From NCBI GenBank assembly GCA_903885855.1, contig CAISKG010000459.1:1-12730 (forward strand): a DNA stretch of 12,730 nucleotides. The letters are read 5' to 3'. This DNA is from an uncultured Planctomycetaceae bacterium. GTDB lineage: Bacteria; Planctomycetota; Planctomycetia; Pirellulales; UBA1268. A program made the position numbers and the translations under genes. Below the pieces are notes generated by a model. The model was given only the letters and a program-made list of their open reading frames with translations. It did no database searches and was not told the origin of the DNA. Shown one piece after another: positions 1 to 6,938 of the stretch; position 1 is the first letter of the stretch; each line of letters begins with the position of its first letter.

Positions 1-2
1 CA

Positions 3-7
3 GCTAG
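3..7. repeat. Left copy of GCTAG target-site duplication
   Basis: GCTAG sits immediately outside the left terminal inverted repeat and is repeated at 1442-1446 outside the right one. Its CTAG core matches the YTAR target of IS701-family elements. Confidence 0.65.
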
Positions 8-23
8 TTCGACTTTTGCAGTT
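8..23 (+). repeat. Left terminal inverted repeat of the IS (IRL)
   Basis: TTCGACTTTTGCAGTT matches the reverse complement of 1426-1441 at 13 of 16 positions, flush at both ends when GCTAG is taken as the direct repeat. It is the probable transposase-binding end. Confidence 0.75.
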
Positions 24-24
24 C

Positions 25-38
25 TTTTCGGCCGAAAA
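25..38. promoter_or_regulatory. Perfect 14-bp palindrome in the IS left end
   Basis: TTTTCGGCCGAAAA is exactly its own reverse complement and starts two bases inside the left inverted repeat. No counterpart was noticed at the right end. It could be an operator for a dimeric protein or part of an asymmetric transposase-binding site. As RNA it would form only a weak 5-bp stem. The function is unknown. Confidence 0.4.
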
Positions 39-56
39 ACTGGTCTCGGGAAAAGC

Positions 57-118
57 GGTGAGCCTCCGGCACAGTGGTTGGGTCTTCACATCCACCCACA
101 TGCGCCAGGAGGCTCACC
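57..118 (+). promoter_or_regulatory. Long-range stem sequestering the transposase RBS
   Basis: GGTGAGCCTCC (57-67) is the exact reverse complement of GGAGGCTCACC (108-118). Three further pairs (68-70 with 104-106) form if A107 is bulged, giving 14 pairs around a loop of about 33 nt. The 3' arm contains the AGGAGG Shine-Dalgarno (107-112) and ends one base before the ATG at 119. Any transcript entering from outside the element would hide the ribosome-binding site. This resembles the fold-back protection known for IS10 and some other elements. The assignment is structural inference from perfect complementarity. Confidence 0.7.
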
Positions 119-1426
119 ATGGACCTTGTACCGGGGTTCCATCGGTTTCTGCAAGGACTGGGGACCGCGACGACGGCCCCGACGTTCGCGAGCCTGGTCA
201 CGATCGTGACCGGCTGGGTTCTTTCGGGACGGGGCACGATCACCCGGATGATCCTCGCGGCCGGTCCATCGGCCACGAAGCATTTCTCTTCCTACCACCG
301 GGTCTTCAGCACCGCTCGCTGGTCGATCGATGCCCTCGGCTTGGCTGTGTTCGAGATGGCGAAGCCTCTGCTCGGGGACATCGTGATGCTCGGCCTCGAC
401 GACACGTTGGCCCGTAAACGTGGATTGAAGATCTTCGGCACGGGCATGCACCATGACCCGCTCTCCTCCACTCGCAGCCTTGCGTTCCTGCGCTGGGGCC
501 ACAGTTGGGTCGTCCTGGGTTTGATCGTGGAGTTGCCGTTCCGGCCCGGCCACCACACCTTCCTCCCGATTCTCTTCCGGCTCTATCTCAATCGGAGGAG
601 TGCCGCGAAGCATGGTCGCCCCTACCAAACCAAGCCGCAGCTCGCCGTCGAGATGCTCACGATCCTTTGTGGAGCCGCGAAAACCCGGCGATTCCACGTC
701 GTGGCCGACAGTGCGTACGGCGGCCAGAGCGTGCTCTGCCATCTGCCGGAGAATTGCGACCTGACGAGTCGGATGCTGCTCACAGCGCGTCTCTACGCCG
801 CCAAGCCACCGCGACACGAGGGCACCAATGGCAGGCCGCGCAAGCGTGGCCTGCGTCTGCCGTCGCCAGGAGCCATGCTCGAGGGACGCTGCCGCAGGAT
901 CGCCGTGTCGATCTATGGTCGCACGCACCGAGCCCGCATGACCGATGCGGTCGCCCACGTCTTCGCGGCACCAGCGAGACCCCTGCGCGTCGTGGCGAGC
1001 GAGGCGAGCGGAGGAGGCCGGGGAAGAGAGGCGTTCTACTCCACGCGTCACGATGCCACGGCCGAGCAAGTCGTCACCTGGTACGCCATGCGATGGAGCG
1101 TCGAGGTCACCTTCCGCGACTCCAAGCAGCATCTCGGCGTCGAGGAGCCGCAGGGCTGGACCAGGGCATCGGTCGAGCGCACCGCGCCTCTCGGCATGCT
1201 CCTCCACTCCCTCGTCGTGCTCTGGTTCGTCGCCGAAGGCTTCCGCCATTGGCGGCCGCTTCACTGCCCGTGGTACGCCTCCAAGTCCGACCCCTCGTTC
1301 GCCGACATGCTCGCCACGCTCCGACGGCTTTCCGTCAGGATGGAGGTTTCGAAGATGGAACTCCGGGGGCGGGGGGCCAGAAAACTCGCCGCCCTCCTCG
1401 AAAATGCAGTCGCGCTCGCCGCGTAA
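119..1426 (+). CDS. IS701-type DDE transposase
   Basis: This is the transposase of the insertion sequence, a 435-aa DDE/RNase-H-fold DNA enzyme that cuts and joins the element's ends. The ATG at 119 is chosen over the in-frame ATG at 74 because an AGGAGG Shine-Dalgarno lies at 107-112 and residues before it do not look coding. The catalytic set is visible: the first Asp in LGLDDT (D94 or D95), the second in VVADSAYGG (D197), and the Glu in a clean Y-x2-R-x3-E-x6-K signature (Y322, R325, E329, K336), which is characteristic of IS4-related and IS701 transposases. Residues 96-135 contain the conserved stretch after the first Asp, ending near the SFA-like segment LRWGHSWVVLG. Length agrees with full-length family members, with no frameshift or internal stop. 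Its TAA stop overlaps the right inverted repeat by one base. Confidence 0.95.
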   Translation: MDLVPGFHRFLQGLGTATTAPTFASLVTIVTGWVLSGRGTITRMILAAGPSATKHFSSYHRVFSTARWSIDALGLAVFEMAKPLLGDIVMLGLDDTLARKRGLKIFGTGMHHDPLSSTRSLAFLRWGHSWVVLGLIVELPFRPGHHTFLPILFRLYLNRRSAAKHGRPYQTKPQLAVEMLTILCGAAKTRRFHVVADSAYGGQSVLCHLPENCDLTSRMLLTARLYAAKPPRHEGTNGRPRKRGLRLPSPGAMLEGRCRRIAVSIYGRTHRARMTDAVAHVFAAPARPLRVVASEASGGGRGREAFYSTRHDATAEQVVTWYAMRWSVEVTFRDSKQHLGVEEPQGWTRASVERTAPLGMLLHSLVVLWFVAEGFRHWRPLHCPWYASKSDPSFADMLATLRRLSVRMEVSKMELRGRGARKLAALLENAVALAA

Positions 1427-1441
1427 ACTGCGAAAGTTGAC
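1426..1441 (-). repeat. Right terminal inverted repeat of the IS (IRR)
   Basis: Read on the minus strand, this is GTCAACTTTCGCAGTT, a 13-of-16 match to the left end. On the plus strand its outer edge, continued into the flanking G, reads TTGACG, a good outward-facing -35-like hexamer, but no -10 partner is seen about 17 bases downstream. Confidence 0.75.
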
Positions 1442-1446
1442 GCTAG
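1442..1446. repeat. Right copy of GCTAG target-site duplication
   Basis: Identical to 3-7 and immediately outside the right terminal repeat. It lies 10 bp before the GGGAGG ribosome-binding site of the downstream dehydrogenase gene. Confidence 0.65.
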
Positions 1447-1470
1447 ACTCGGCGACGGGAGGTCAGGCAC

Positions 1471-2277
1471 ATGCGTCTCGACGGCAAGGTGGTGATCGTC
1501 ACCGGCAGCGCCACGGGGATCGGCGCCGCCATCGCGGCGCGGGCGGCCGAGGAGGGGGCACGCGTGCTCGTCCATGGCCTCGAGGCCGATCTCGCCCGCG
1601 GCGTGGCCGAGGGGATCGCCGCCCGCCACGGGCCGGGGTGGGCGGCGGTGATCGTCGAGGAGCTCGCCGCCCCCGGGGCCGCCGAGCGGATCGTGGAGGC
1701 GGCGGTGGCCGCGTTCGGCCGGATCGACGGGCTCGTCAACAACGCGGCGCTCGTGGCCGGGGGCGATCTGGCCGCGACGTCGCGCGCGCTCTTCGAGCGG
1801 ATGATGGCGGTCAACGTGCTCGCGCCCTTGGAGCTGGTGCGGGCGGCGCTACCGTGGCTAGAACGGAGCCGCGGCAACGTCGTCAACATCGGCAGCGTGA
1901 ACGCCCACTGCGGCGAGCCCGATCTGCTTCCCTACAGCCTCTCCAAGGCGGCCCTCCAGGCGGCGACGCGCAACCTCGGCGACACGCTTTTCGCGCGCCA
2001 CGGGGTGCGCGTCAATCAGGTCAACCCCGGCTGGGTGCTGACCGCCAACGAGATCGACCGGAAGCGGTCGCAGGGGCTCGACGACGATTGGCCCGCGCGC
2101 GTGGAGCGGCGCTTCGCCCCCGCGGGCCGGCTCATCGCCCCGGAGGAGATCGCGGCGGTGGTCGTCACCTTCCTCTCCGACGAGTGCGGCCCGGTGAGCG
2201 GGCAGGTGTGCGATCTCGAGCAGTATCCGCTGCTGGGCCGCAATCCCCCCAAGACGATCCTCCCGCGCGACGCCTGA
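1471..2277 (+). CDS. Short-chain dehydrogenase/reductase (SDR)
   Basis: A 268-aa classical SDR that should oxidise or reduce a sugar or polyol hydroxyl/keto group with NAD(P); the substrate is not readable from sequence. Visible family features are the Rossmann TGxxxGIG loop (T11-G18), the structural NNA motif near residue 90, Asn115, Ser142, and the YxxxK pair Tyr155/Lys159, followed by the PG segment (VNPGWV). All catalytic tetrad residues are present and the length is normal. The ATG at 1471 is preceded by GGGAGG (1457-1462) with an 8-nt spacer. The gene sits 20 bp before the TIM-barrel isomerase on the same strand, so the two are probably co-transcribed. The insertion sequence ends only about 25-30 bp upstream, so the ancestral promoter is likely separated from it. 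Expression may now depend on readthrough from the element. Confidence 0.93.
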   Translation: MRLDGKVVIVTGSATGIGAAIAARAAEEGARVLVHGLEADLARGVAEGIAARHGPGWAAVIVEELAAPGAAERIVEAAVAAFGRIDGLVNNAALVAGGDLAATSRALFERMMAVNVLAPLELVRAALPWLERSRGNVVNIGSVNAHCGEPDLLPYSLSKAALQAATRNLGDTLFARHGVRVNQVNPGWVLTANEIDRKRSQGLDDDWPARVERRFAPAGRLIAPEEIAAVVVTFLSDECGPVSGQVCDLEQYPLLGRNPPKTILPRDA

Positions 2278-2297
2278 CCCCTCCGCCCCGCCTCCGG

Positions 2298-3227
2298 ATG
2301 CATTCCATGCCCCCGCTTCCCGCCACCGCCCGCACCCCGCGCCCGCGCCTCGCCGCCTTCCCGAAGGCCTACATGCAGGCGCTCGTCAAGGACGGCTCGA
2401 TGCGGCTCCAGGAGTGGATCGACCTCGCCGCGGGGCTGGGGATCGACGGGCTCGAGTGGTACGCCGGCTTCCGCGAGATGGCCGACGAGTCGGCCTGGGA
2501 GGGCTTCCGCCATGCCGTCGAGGCCCGCGGGATGGTGATCCCGATGCTCTGCTGCTCCCCCGACTTCACCCACCCCGACGCGGCCTTCCGGGCCGCGGAG
2601 ATCGCCAAGCAGGAGCGCTGGATCCGCATGGCCCACGCCCTCGGTGCGGGCTACTGCCGGACCCTCTCCGGGCAGCGTCGGCCGGAGCTCGCGCCGGCGG
2701 AGGGGGTGCGCCTGGCGGCGGAGTCGATCCGGGCCTGCCTGCCGGCGGCCCGGGCCCTCGGGGTGACGCTCGTCATCGAGAACCACTACAAGGACGACTT
2801 CTGGGAGTATCCGGAATTCGCCCAGAAGATGGACCTCTTCTGCCGGCTCGTCGACGCGGTGCCCGACGCCGGCTTCGGCGTCAACTACGACCCCAGCAAC
2901 GCCTTCCTGGCGGGCGACGATCCGCTCGAGCTCCTGCGGCGGGTGTCGCACCGCGTGGTGACGATGCACGCCAGCGACCGCTTCCTCCTCGAGGGCACCC
3001 TCGACGACCTGCGGCGCGAGGAGGGAGGGAGCGTGGGCTACGCCAAACGCCTCCGCCACGGCGAGATCGGCCGCGGCCTCAACGACTACGACGCCATCTT
3101 CACGGAGCTCGCCTCGAAGGGCTTCACCGGCTGGATCAGCATCGAGGACGGGGTCGACGGCTTCGACCAGCTCGAGCGCAGCGTCGCCTTTCTGCGGCGG
3201 AAGATCGCGGCGCACTGGCCGGAGTGA
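2298..3227 (+). CDS. Sugar phosphate isomerase/epimerase-like TIM barrel
   Basis: A 309-aa protein of the xylose-isomerase-like TIM-barrel superfamily (AP_endonuc_2, PF01261), which covers sugar epimerases, isomerases and related dehydratases or lyases. The expected divalent-metal ligands can be placed at strand ends: Glu161 (VIENHY), Asp198 (NYDPSNA), His224 (MHASD) and Glu283 (SIEDG). It is therefore probably catalytically competent and cytoplasmic, since no signal peptide is seen. The start is uncertain: ATGs at 2298 and 2307 are both in frame and neither has a strong Shine-Dalgarno; the first is given. The reading frame is open far upstream through the dehydrogenase gene, but only as an out-of-frame shadow. 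The close spacing to the SDR suggests a paired oxidation/isomerisation step. Substrate unknown; annotation at superfamily level is firm. Confidence 0.9.
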   Translation: MHSMPPLPATARTPRPRLAAFPKAYMQALVKDGSMRLQEWIDLAAGLGIDGLEWYAGFREMADESAWEGFRHAVEARGMVIPMLCCSPDFTHPDAAFRAAEIAKQERWIRMAHALGAGYCRTLSGQRRPELAPAEGVRLAAESIRACLPAARALGVTLVIENHYKDDFWEYPEFAQKMDLFCRLVDAVPDAGFGVNYDPSNAFLAGDDPLELLRRVSHRVVTMHASDRFLLEGTLDDLRREEGGSVGYAKRLRHGEIGRGLNDYDAIFTELASKGFTGWISIEDGVDGFDQLERSVAFLRRKIAAHWPE

Positions 3228-3243
3228 CGCCCGCCCCGCCCCG

Positions 3244-3259
3244 CCGGCCGTGCGGCCGG
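3244..3259. terminator. GC-rich hairpin between convergent genes
   Basis: CCGGCC (3244-3249) and GGCCGG (3254-3259) pair around a 4-nt loop, in the 66-bp gap between the plus-strand isomerase gene and the minus-strand DUF1080 gene. The position suits a bidirectional terminator. No T-run follows on either strand, so intrinsic termination is unproven. Confidence 0.4.
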
Positions 3260-3293
3260 GGGCAGGGGGGCCGAAAAGCTGTCCGCGCGGGGC

Positions 3294-3968
3294 TCAGAGC
3301 GCCTTCACGCGGATGTTGCGGAAGTGGACCTCGTCGCCGTGGCCGAGGAAGCCGATGTGGCCCCGGTCGCGCTTCAGGCCCGGATGGTCGCGCTTGTCGA
3401 TCGTGGGCTTGCCGTCGCGCCATTCGGCGATGTCGGCGTCGACGATCGTGGTGCCGTTGAGGATCACCTTGATCTTCGACCCCTTGGCGATCACCTCCTG
3501 CTCGTTCCATTCGCCGGTCGGCTTGAGCGCGCCGCGCTTGGCCGCCACGACCCCGTAGATCGAGCCGTGGTACTGGTAGGGCTCGAGCGTGGCGTACTTC
3601 GCGTGGCCGTCGTCGAGGATCTGCAGCTCCATCCCCACGAAGGCGGCGTCGCCGTCGGCCGGAGCGCGGATGCCGAGGCCGTTGTTGGCCCCCGGCGTGA
3701 GCCGGAACTCGAACTTCAGGTCGAAGTCGGCGAACTCCTCCTTCGTGAGCAGCTTGCCGCCGGCCCCCGCCTTGCAACGGATCTCACCGTCCTTGACCTC
3801 GTAGCCCCCCACGTCCCCCTGCCAGCCCTGCATCGACTTCCCGTCGAAGAGCGCCTTGAAGCCCGGCTCCTCGGCACCGGCACCGGCGGCGGCGAGCGCC
3901 GCGACGACCGCGAGGGCGAGGCGGCCGGCGTGCGACGGGAACATGCGACGGGAAAGGGGGCTGGGCAT
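3294..3968 (-). CDS. Secreted DUF1080 (3-keto-disaccharide hydrolase-type) protein
   Basis: A 224-aa secreted protein consisting of one DUF1080 domain (PF06439, 3-keto-disaccharide hydrolase fold, a concanavalin-like beta sandwich). Residues 1-32 form a signal peptide: SRRMF at 6-10 resembles a twin-arginine motif, a hydrophobic Ala/Leu/Val core follows, and AGA before EEP is a likely cleavage site. The mature part opens with the typical LFDG (40-43) and GW, continues with a GEIRC strand, the DFDLKFEFR strand and the NNGLGIR segment, and ends with the usual GHIGFLGHGDEVHFRNIRV strand. The ATG at 3968 is chosen because GGAG (3977-3980) lies 8 nt upstream; the later in-frame ATG at 3942-3944 has none. 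It is the last gene of the minus-strand series, 111 bp after the triple-domain protein. Likely role is hydrolysis or binding of oxidised glycosides outside the cytoplasm (inference). Confidence 0.92.
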   Translation of the reverse strand: MPSPLSRRMFPSHAGRLALAVVAALAAAGAGAEEPGFKALFDGKSMQGWQGDVGGYEVKDGEIRCKAGAGGKLLTKEEFADFDLKFEFRLTPGANNGLGIRAPADGDAAFVGMELQILDDGHAKYATLEPYQYHGSIYGVVAAKRGALKPTGEWNEQEVIAKGSKIKVILNGTTIVDADIAEWRDGKPTIDKRDHPGLKRDRGHIGFLGHGDEVHFRNIRVKAL

Positions 3969-4061
3969 CGGTGCTTCTCCAGGCTCGGGGAATGGGGGCG
4001 GTGACAGGTGACGGACGGAGAACGGCGCTTCGAGCGTACCGCGGCGGGCCGCCGACGGCGA

Positions 4062-4075
4062 CCGCCGGCCGGCGG
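4062..4075 (-). terminator. GC palindrome just after the triple-domain gene
   Basis: CCGCCGGCCGGCGG is a perfect 14-bp palindrome 4 bp beyond the stop codon of the NTF2/DUF1080 gene and could fold as a 5-bp stem with a 4-nt loop. No T-run follows. It may reduce readthrough into the last gene or may be chance in this GC-rich DNA. Confidence 0.25.
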
Positions 4076-4079
4076 GGCG

Positions 4080-5807
4080 TCAGGGGAGTTCGCGGATCCG
4101 CAGGCGACGGAACTCCACCGGGGCCCCCTCCGACTCCAGGCAGAGGAATCCCTCCGCGGGAGTGCAGCGGGTGCCCCCGGAGACCTCGTGGCCGTTGACC
4201 CACAGCCGCACCTCGCCGTCGATGGCGCGGACGTGGTAGTGGTTCCACTCGGGGCTGCCGCGGGAATGCCGCGCGGTCGGGAAGCTGCGCTTGCCGCCGG
4301 GGGCCACCGGCGGGAAGGGGACCATGTCGGAGCTGCCGACCGGGAAAACGTCGCCGTCGGTCGTGAACCAGTCGGCCTTCTTGCCGCTGGAGCGCTCGAA
4401 CTCCTCGGTGTAGCCATGGTCGAGCACCTGCACCTCGATGCCGCCGGGGGGGAGGCTGCCGGGGGGGAGGTTCTCGAGCACCTGCGCCGGGGCCCAGAGG
4501 AAGACGCCGGAGTTGCCCCCCTTGGTGAGGTGGCGCCACTCGAGCGACAGCTCGAGGTTCTTCACCGGCCGCTTCGTCTTGATGACCCCCACCGGCCGGC
4601 CGGTGCAGTGCACGCCGCCGTCGTGCCAGGTCCAGGTGTCCGCTTCGCCGTTGACGTTCTCGAAGTCGTCACCGGTGAGGTCGCGCCAGCCCGGGCCGCT
4701 CCCCTCGAGCGTGGAGAGCTCGCGGATGGCGACGTTGCGCACGCGCATCGGGGCGCCGTGGGTCTGGATCTGGATCGGCCCCGTCCCGGGGAGCGGCTGG
4801 CCGGCGGCGAAGAAGTTGGCCAGCCGGGCGTCGTCGACGACGACGCGGTCGTTGAGGATCACCGTCACGTGCTCCCCCTGCATCCGGATCCGGGTGGTGT
4901 TCCACTGGCCGGTGGGTTTGTCGGCCCGCTCCGCCGGCCACTTCCCCGGGGCGTCGGCGGGGTTGTTCCACAGCCCGCCGGAGCCCTTCTGGCAGCCGTG
5001 CTTGAAGTCGCGCTCGCAGTCGGGATCCCAGATCTGCACCTGCGGGTTGCCGCGCAGGTAGATGCCGCTGTCGGCGCAGGGCTCGGGGAGCATCCACTCG
5101 AGGTGCAGCTCGAAGTCGCCGTAGTCGCGGTCGGTGGTCAGGAACACCCCGTGGCCGTCGCTGACGATCTCGCCCCCCTCCACCTTCCAGTGGGCCCGCA
5201 TGTCCTCGTCCCACTCGGCCTGCTTGGCACCGCGTTCCTCGGGCGTCAGCGCGGCCTCGGCGGCGGGATCGAGGTGGGGCCGGCCGCGCCAGCCGGCGAG
5301 CGACTCGCCGTCGAAAAGGGGCGTGAATCCGGCGGGGAGGCCCGGCTGCGGGATCCGCGCCGACTGCCAGGCCACGAAGCGCCAGCGCCCGTCCTCCACG
5401 CGCCAGGTGGCGAGGTAGGAGAGGTGGTGGCGCATCGTGCCCGAAGGCCCCGCCACCTTCAGCGTCGCCTTCCCCGACTCGAGCGCCACGCCAGGCGCCG
5501 GCACGCGCCAGGTGCGGTCCCCCTGGAGATACTCGACGTAGCGGATCGTGCCCGAGGTCAGATTGGCGATGAACTCCGCCTTGGTGTCGGCGGTGCCGCT
5601 GGAGTGCACGTAGCGGAGCTCGTCGGAGAGGATCGCGCCGAGGGCGGCGACGTCGTTGGCGGCCATCGCCGCCACCCGGGCGTCGGCGGCCGCCGAGAGC
5701 GTGGCGGCGAGGGCGTCGTCCGGCGCCTGGGCGGCGCCCCGTCCGGCGGCGGCCCCCACGAGGAGCACGGCGGCCAGGAGGGAGGGCAGGGAGCGGATCG
5801 CGGGCAT
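4080..5807 (-). CDS. Secreted NTF2-like + tandem DUF1080 protein
   Basis: A 575-aa exported protein with three domains. Residues 1-28 are a signal peptide with a hydrophobic Leu/Ala core and an AQA cleavage site. Residues about 30-150 look like an NTF2/SnoaL-type fold (DUF4440-like): a helix containing MAANDVAALGAILSDEL, then YVHSSG, and a final strand WRVEDGRWRFVAWQS. A first DUF1080 domain starts with LFDG at 164-167 and runs to about 365. A second begins near 370 (GWRDLTGDDF, F382) and runs to the C terminus. Both DUF1080 copies keep the GGEIVSDG or GGVHCTG strand, the DFELHLEW or NLELSLEW strand and the SGIYL or SGVFL strand. The ATG at 5807 has GGAGG (5813-5817) 5 nt upstream. Tandem DUF1080 suggests two sugar-binding or catalytic clefts; the NTF2-like part has no assignable function. 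It lies 50 bp after the cytoplasmic oxidoreductase gene. Confidence 0.9.
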   Translation of the reverse strand: MPAIRSLPSLLAAVLLVGAAAGRGAAQAPDDALAATLSAAADARVAAMAANDVAALGAILSDELRYVHSSGTADTKAEFIANLTSGTIRYVEYLQGDRTWRVPAPGVALESGKATLKVAGPSGTMRHHLSYLATWRVEDGRWRFVAWQSARIPQPGLPAGFTPLFDGESLAGWRGRPHLDPAAEAALTPEERGAKQAEWDEDMRAHWKVEGGEIVSDGHGVFLTTDRDYGDFELHLEWMLPEPCADSGIYLRGNPQVQIWDPDCERDFKHGCQKGSGGLWNNPADAPGKWPAERADKPTGQWNTTRIRMQGEHVTVILNDRVVVDDARLANFFAAGQPLPGTGPIQIQTHGAPMRVRNVAIRELSTLEGSGPGWRDLTGDDFENVNGEADTWTWHDGGVHCTGRPVGVIKTKRPVKNLELSLEWRHLTKGGNSGVFLWAPAQVLENLPPGSLPPGGIEVQVLDHGYTEEFERSSGKKADWFTTDGDVFPVGSSDMVPFPPVAPGGKRSFPTARHSRGSPEWNHYHVRAIDGEVRLWVNGHEVSGGTRCTPAEGFLCLESEGAPVEFRRLRIRELP

Positions 5808-5857
5808 GGTGGCCTCCGGACGGGGATCTCGGGAACGCGGAAGAGGGGCGGCGCCGC

Positions 5858-6886
5858 TCAGGCGAGCTTCACGGGGCGGCCGCCGGCGGCGGCGCTCTCG
5901 TCGGCCGCGAACAGCACGTCGAAGGTGCGCGCGGCCTCGGCGAAGCTCGTCAGCGGCATCTCCACGCCGGCGTCGAGGGCGTCGAAGAAGGCCTGGAACT
6001 GCGCCTGGTAGGGATGGTCGCTGACGTCGCCGGAGTCGAGGAGCTTCATCGCCAGACGGCTCCAGGTGTGCCGGTCGGTGTGGAGGCGCTGGGAGTGGAA
6101 GCGGTCGTCGAGGAGGCTCCCCTCGCTCCCCACCAGATGGGTGTGGAAGTAGTAGGGCTGGAGGCAGTCGACGACGGCCGCCGTCTTCCCCACGGCGCCC
6201 CCCTTGAAGTGGAGGATCGTCACGCTCGTGGTGTCGTACTCGTAGGGGGCGAAGACGGGGCTGGCCGACTTGGTGGCCAGGCTCGTCACGCTCTCCACCT
6301 CGCCCCCCATGAGCAGGAGCAGGGCGTCGAGCGCGTGACAGCCGGCGGTGAGCAGGGCGCTGCCGCCGTCGCGCCGCGAGGTGTTCCAGCGGAACTGCCC
6401 GTACCAGGGGCCGATGCCGTGGTAGTAGTCGACCTCGCCGTAGTGGAGCCGGCCGAGGAGGCCCTCGTCGAGGAGCGCCTTGGTGACGCGGAATTGGCTC
6501 GAGAACCGGCACTCGAAACAGACGCATCCCTTCACGCCGTGCTTCGCCGCCGCGGCCACGATGTCGCGCACCTCCTCGCGCGAGTTGGCCATCGGCTTCT
6601 CGAGGATGATGTGCTTGCCCGCCGCGGCCGCCGCCACCGCCTCGTCGCGGTGCCGGCTGGGGTAGCTCGTGATGTCGACGACGTCGACCGCCGGATCGGC
6701 GAGCATCTCCTCGAGGCTCCGGTAGGCCTTGATCGGGCGGCCGTGCCGCGCCGACAGCTCGGCCGCATCCAGCGGCCGCGAGGAGCAGACCGCCGTCACG
6801 CGCCCTTGCCGCGTGGCGTTGATGGCGTCGATGTGGGCCCCCGCGGCCCAGCCGTACCCGATCATCCCCACGCCGTAGGTCGTCAT
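5858..6886 (-). CDS. Cytoplasmic Gfo/Idh/MocA-family oxidoreductase
   Basis: A 342-aa NAD(P)-dependent oxidoreductase of the Gfo/Idh/MocA family, which acts on sugars, inositols and sugar derivatives. The N-terminal Rossmann domain opens with VGMIGYGWAAG, and EKP (E96, K97, P98) gives the conserved catalytic/cofactor lysine. The C-terminal domain holds TAGCHALD, with His184 and Asp187. The usual Asp four residues before the catalytic His (DxGxH) is Thr180 here, a substitution worth noting. No signal peptide or membrane segment is present, so it should be cytoplasmic. The ATG at 6886 is chosen because a strong GGAGGAGGGG ribosome-binding site lies at 6889-6898; the open frame upstream is not coding. 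It stands 52 bp after the NagB/PIG-L fusion and 50 bp before the triple-domain secreted protein, consistent with an operon. Substrate unknown. Confidence 0.93.
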   Translation of the reverse strand: MTTYGVGMIGYGWAAGAHIDAINATRQGRVTAVCSSRPLDAAELSARHGRPIKAYRSLEEMLADPAVDVVDITSYPSRHRDEAVAAAAAGKHIILEKPMANSREEVRDIVAAAAKHGVKGCVCFECRFSSQFRVTKALLDEGLLGRLHYGEVDYYHGIGPWYGQFRWNTSRRDGGSALLTAGCHALDALLLLMGGEVESVTSLATKSASPVFAPYEYDTTSVTILHFKGGAVGKTAAVVDCLQPYYFHTHLVGSEGSLLDDRFHSQRLHTDRHTWSRLAMKLLDSGDVSDHPYQAQFQAFFDALDAGVEMPLTSFAEAARTFDVLFAADESAAAGGRPVKLA

Positions 6887-6938
6887 CGCCCCTCCTCCAG
6901 GTTCGTCGCCCGCCGGCGCCGCCGCACCGCCGGGCCCG

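Larger units (their letters stand above)
3..1446 (+). mobile_element. Complete IS701-type insertion sequence with flanking direct repeats
   Basis: The element proper runs from about 8 to 1441 (1434 bp) and carries one transposase gene. The outermost 16 bp at each end are imperfect inverted repeats (13 of 16 match), and both ends abut the pentamer GCTAG (3-7 and 1442-1446), which looks like the target-site duplication. IS701-family elements are known to duplicate a 4-bp YTAR target, and the CTAG core fits; the extra G may be chance. The 1.4-kb length also fits the family. Because CTAG is its own reverse complement, the exact boundary between terminal repeat and target duplication is uncertain by a few bases. 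Both ends and the reading frame are intact, which suggests a recent, possibly still active insertion. Its base composition is visibly less GC-extreme than the flanking genes. Confidence 0.88.

Noticed and set aside
74..118. Upstream ATG at 74 for the transposase
   Set aside because: It lies in the loop of the leader stem, lacks a Shine-Dalgarno, and the residues it adds are not transposase-like; ATG 119 follows AGGAGG.
1437..1465. Outward promoter at the IS right end
   Set aside because: TTGACG is a good -35, but nothing resembling a -10 occurs 15-19 bp downstream, so it is not listed as a promoter.
945..2297. N-terminal extension of the TIM-barrel protein through the transposase and SDR genes
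   Set aside because: The open frame exists, but its first part is out of frame with two real genes and is Arg/Gly-rich; the protein begins at 2298 or 2307.
4008..6011. A 667-codon plus-strand open frame
   Set aside because: It is antisense to the triple-domain DUF1080 gene, with biased composition and no motif; a shadow.
5808..6527. Extension of the triple-domain DUF1080 protein upstream into the oxidoreductase gene
   Set aside because: A signal peptide and a GGAGG site support the start at 5807; the extension is a shadow of the oxidoreductase.
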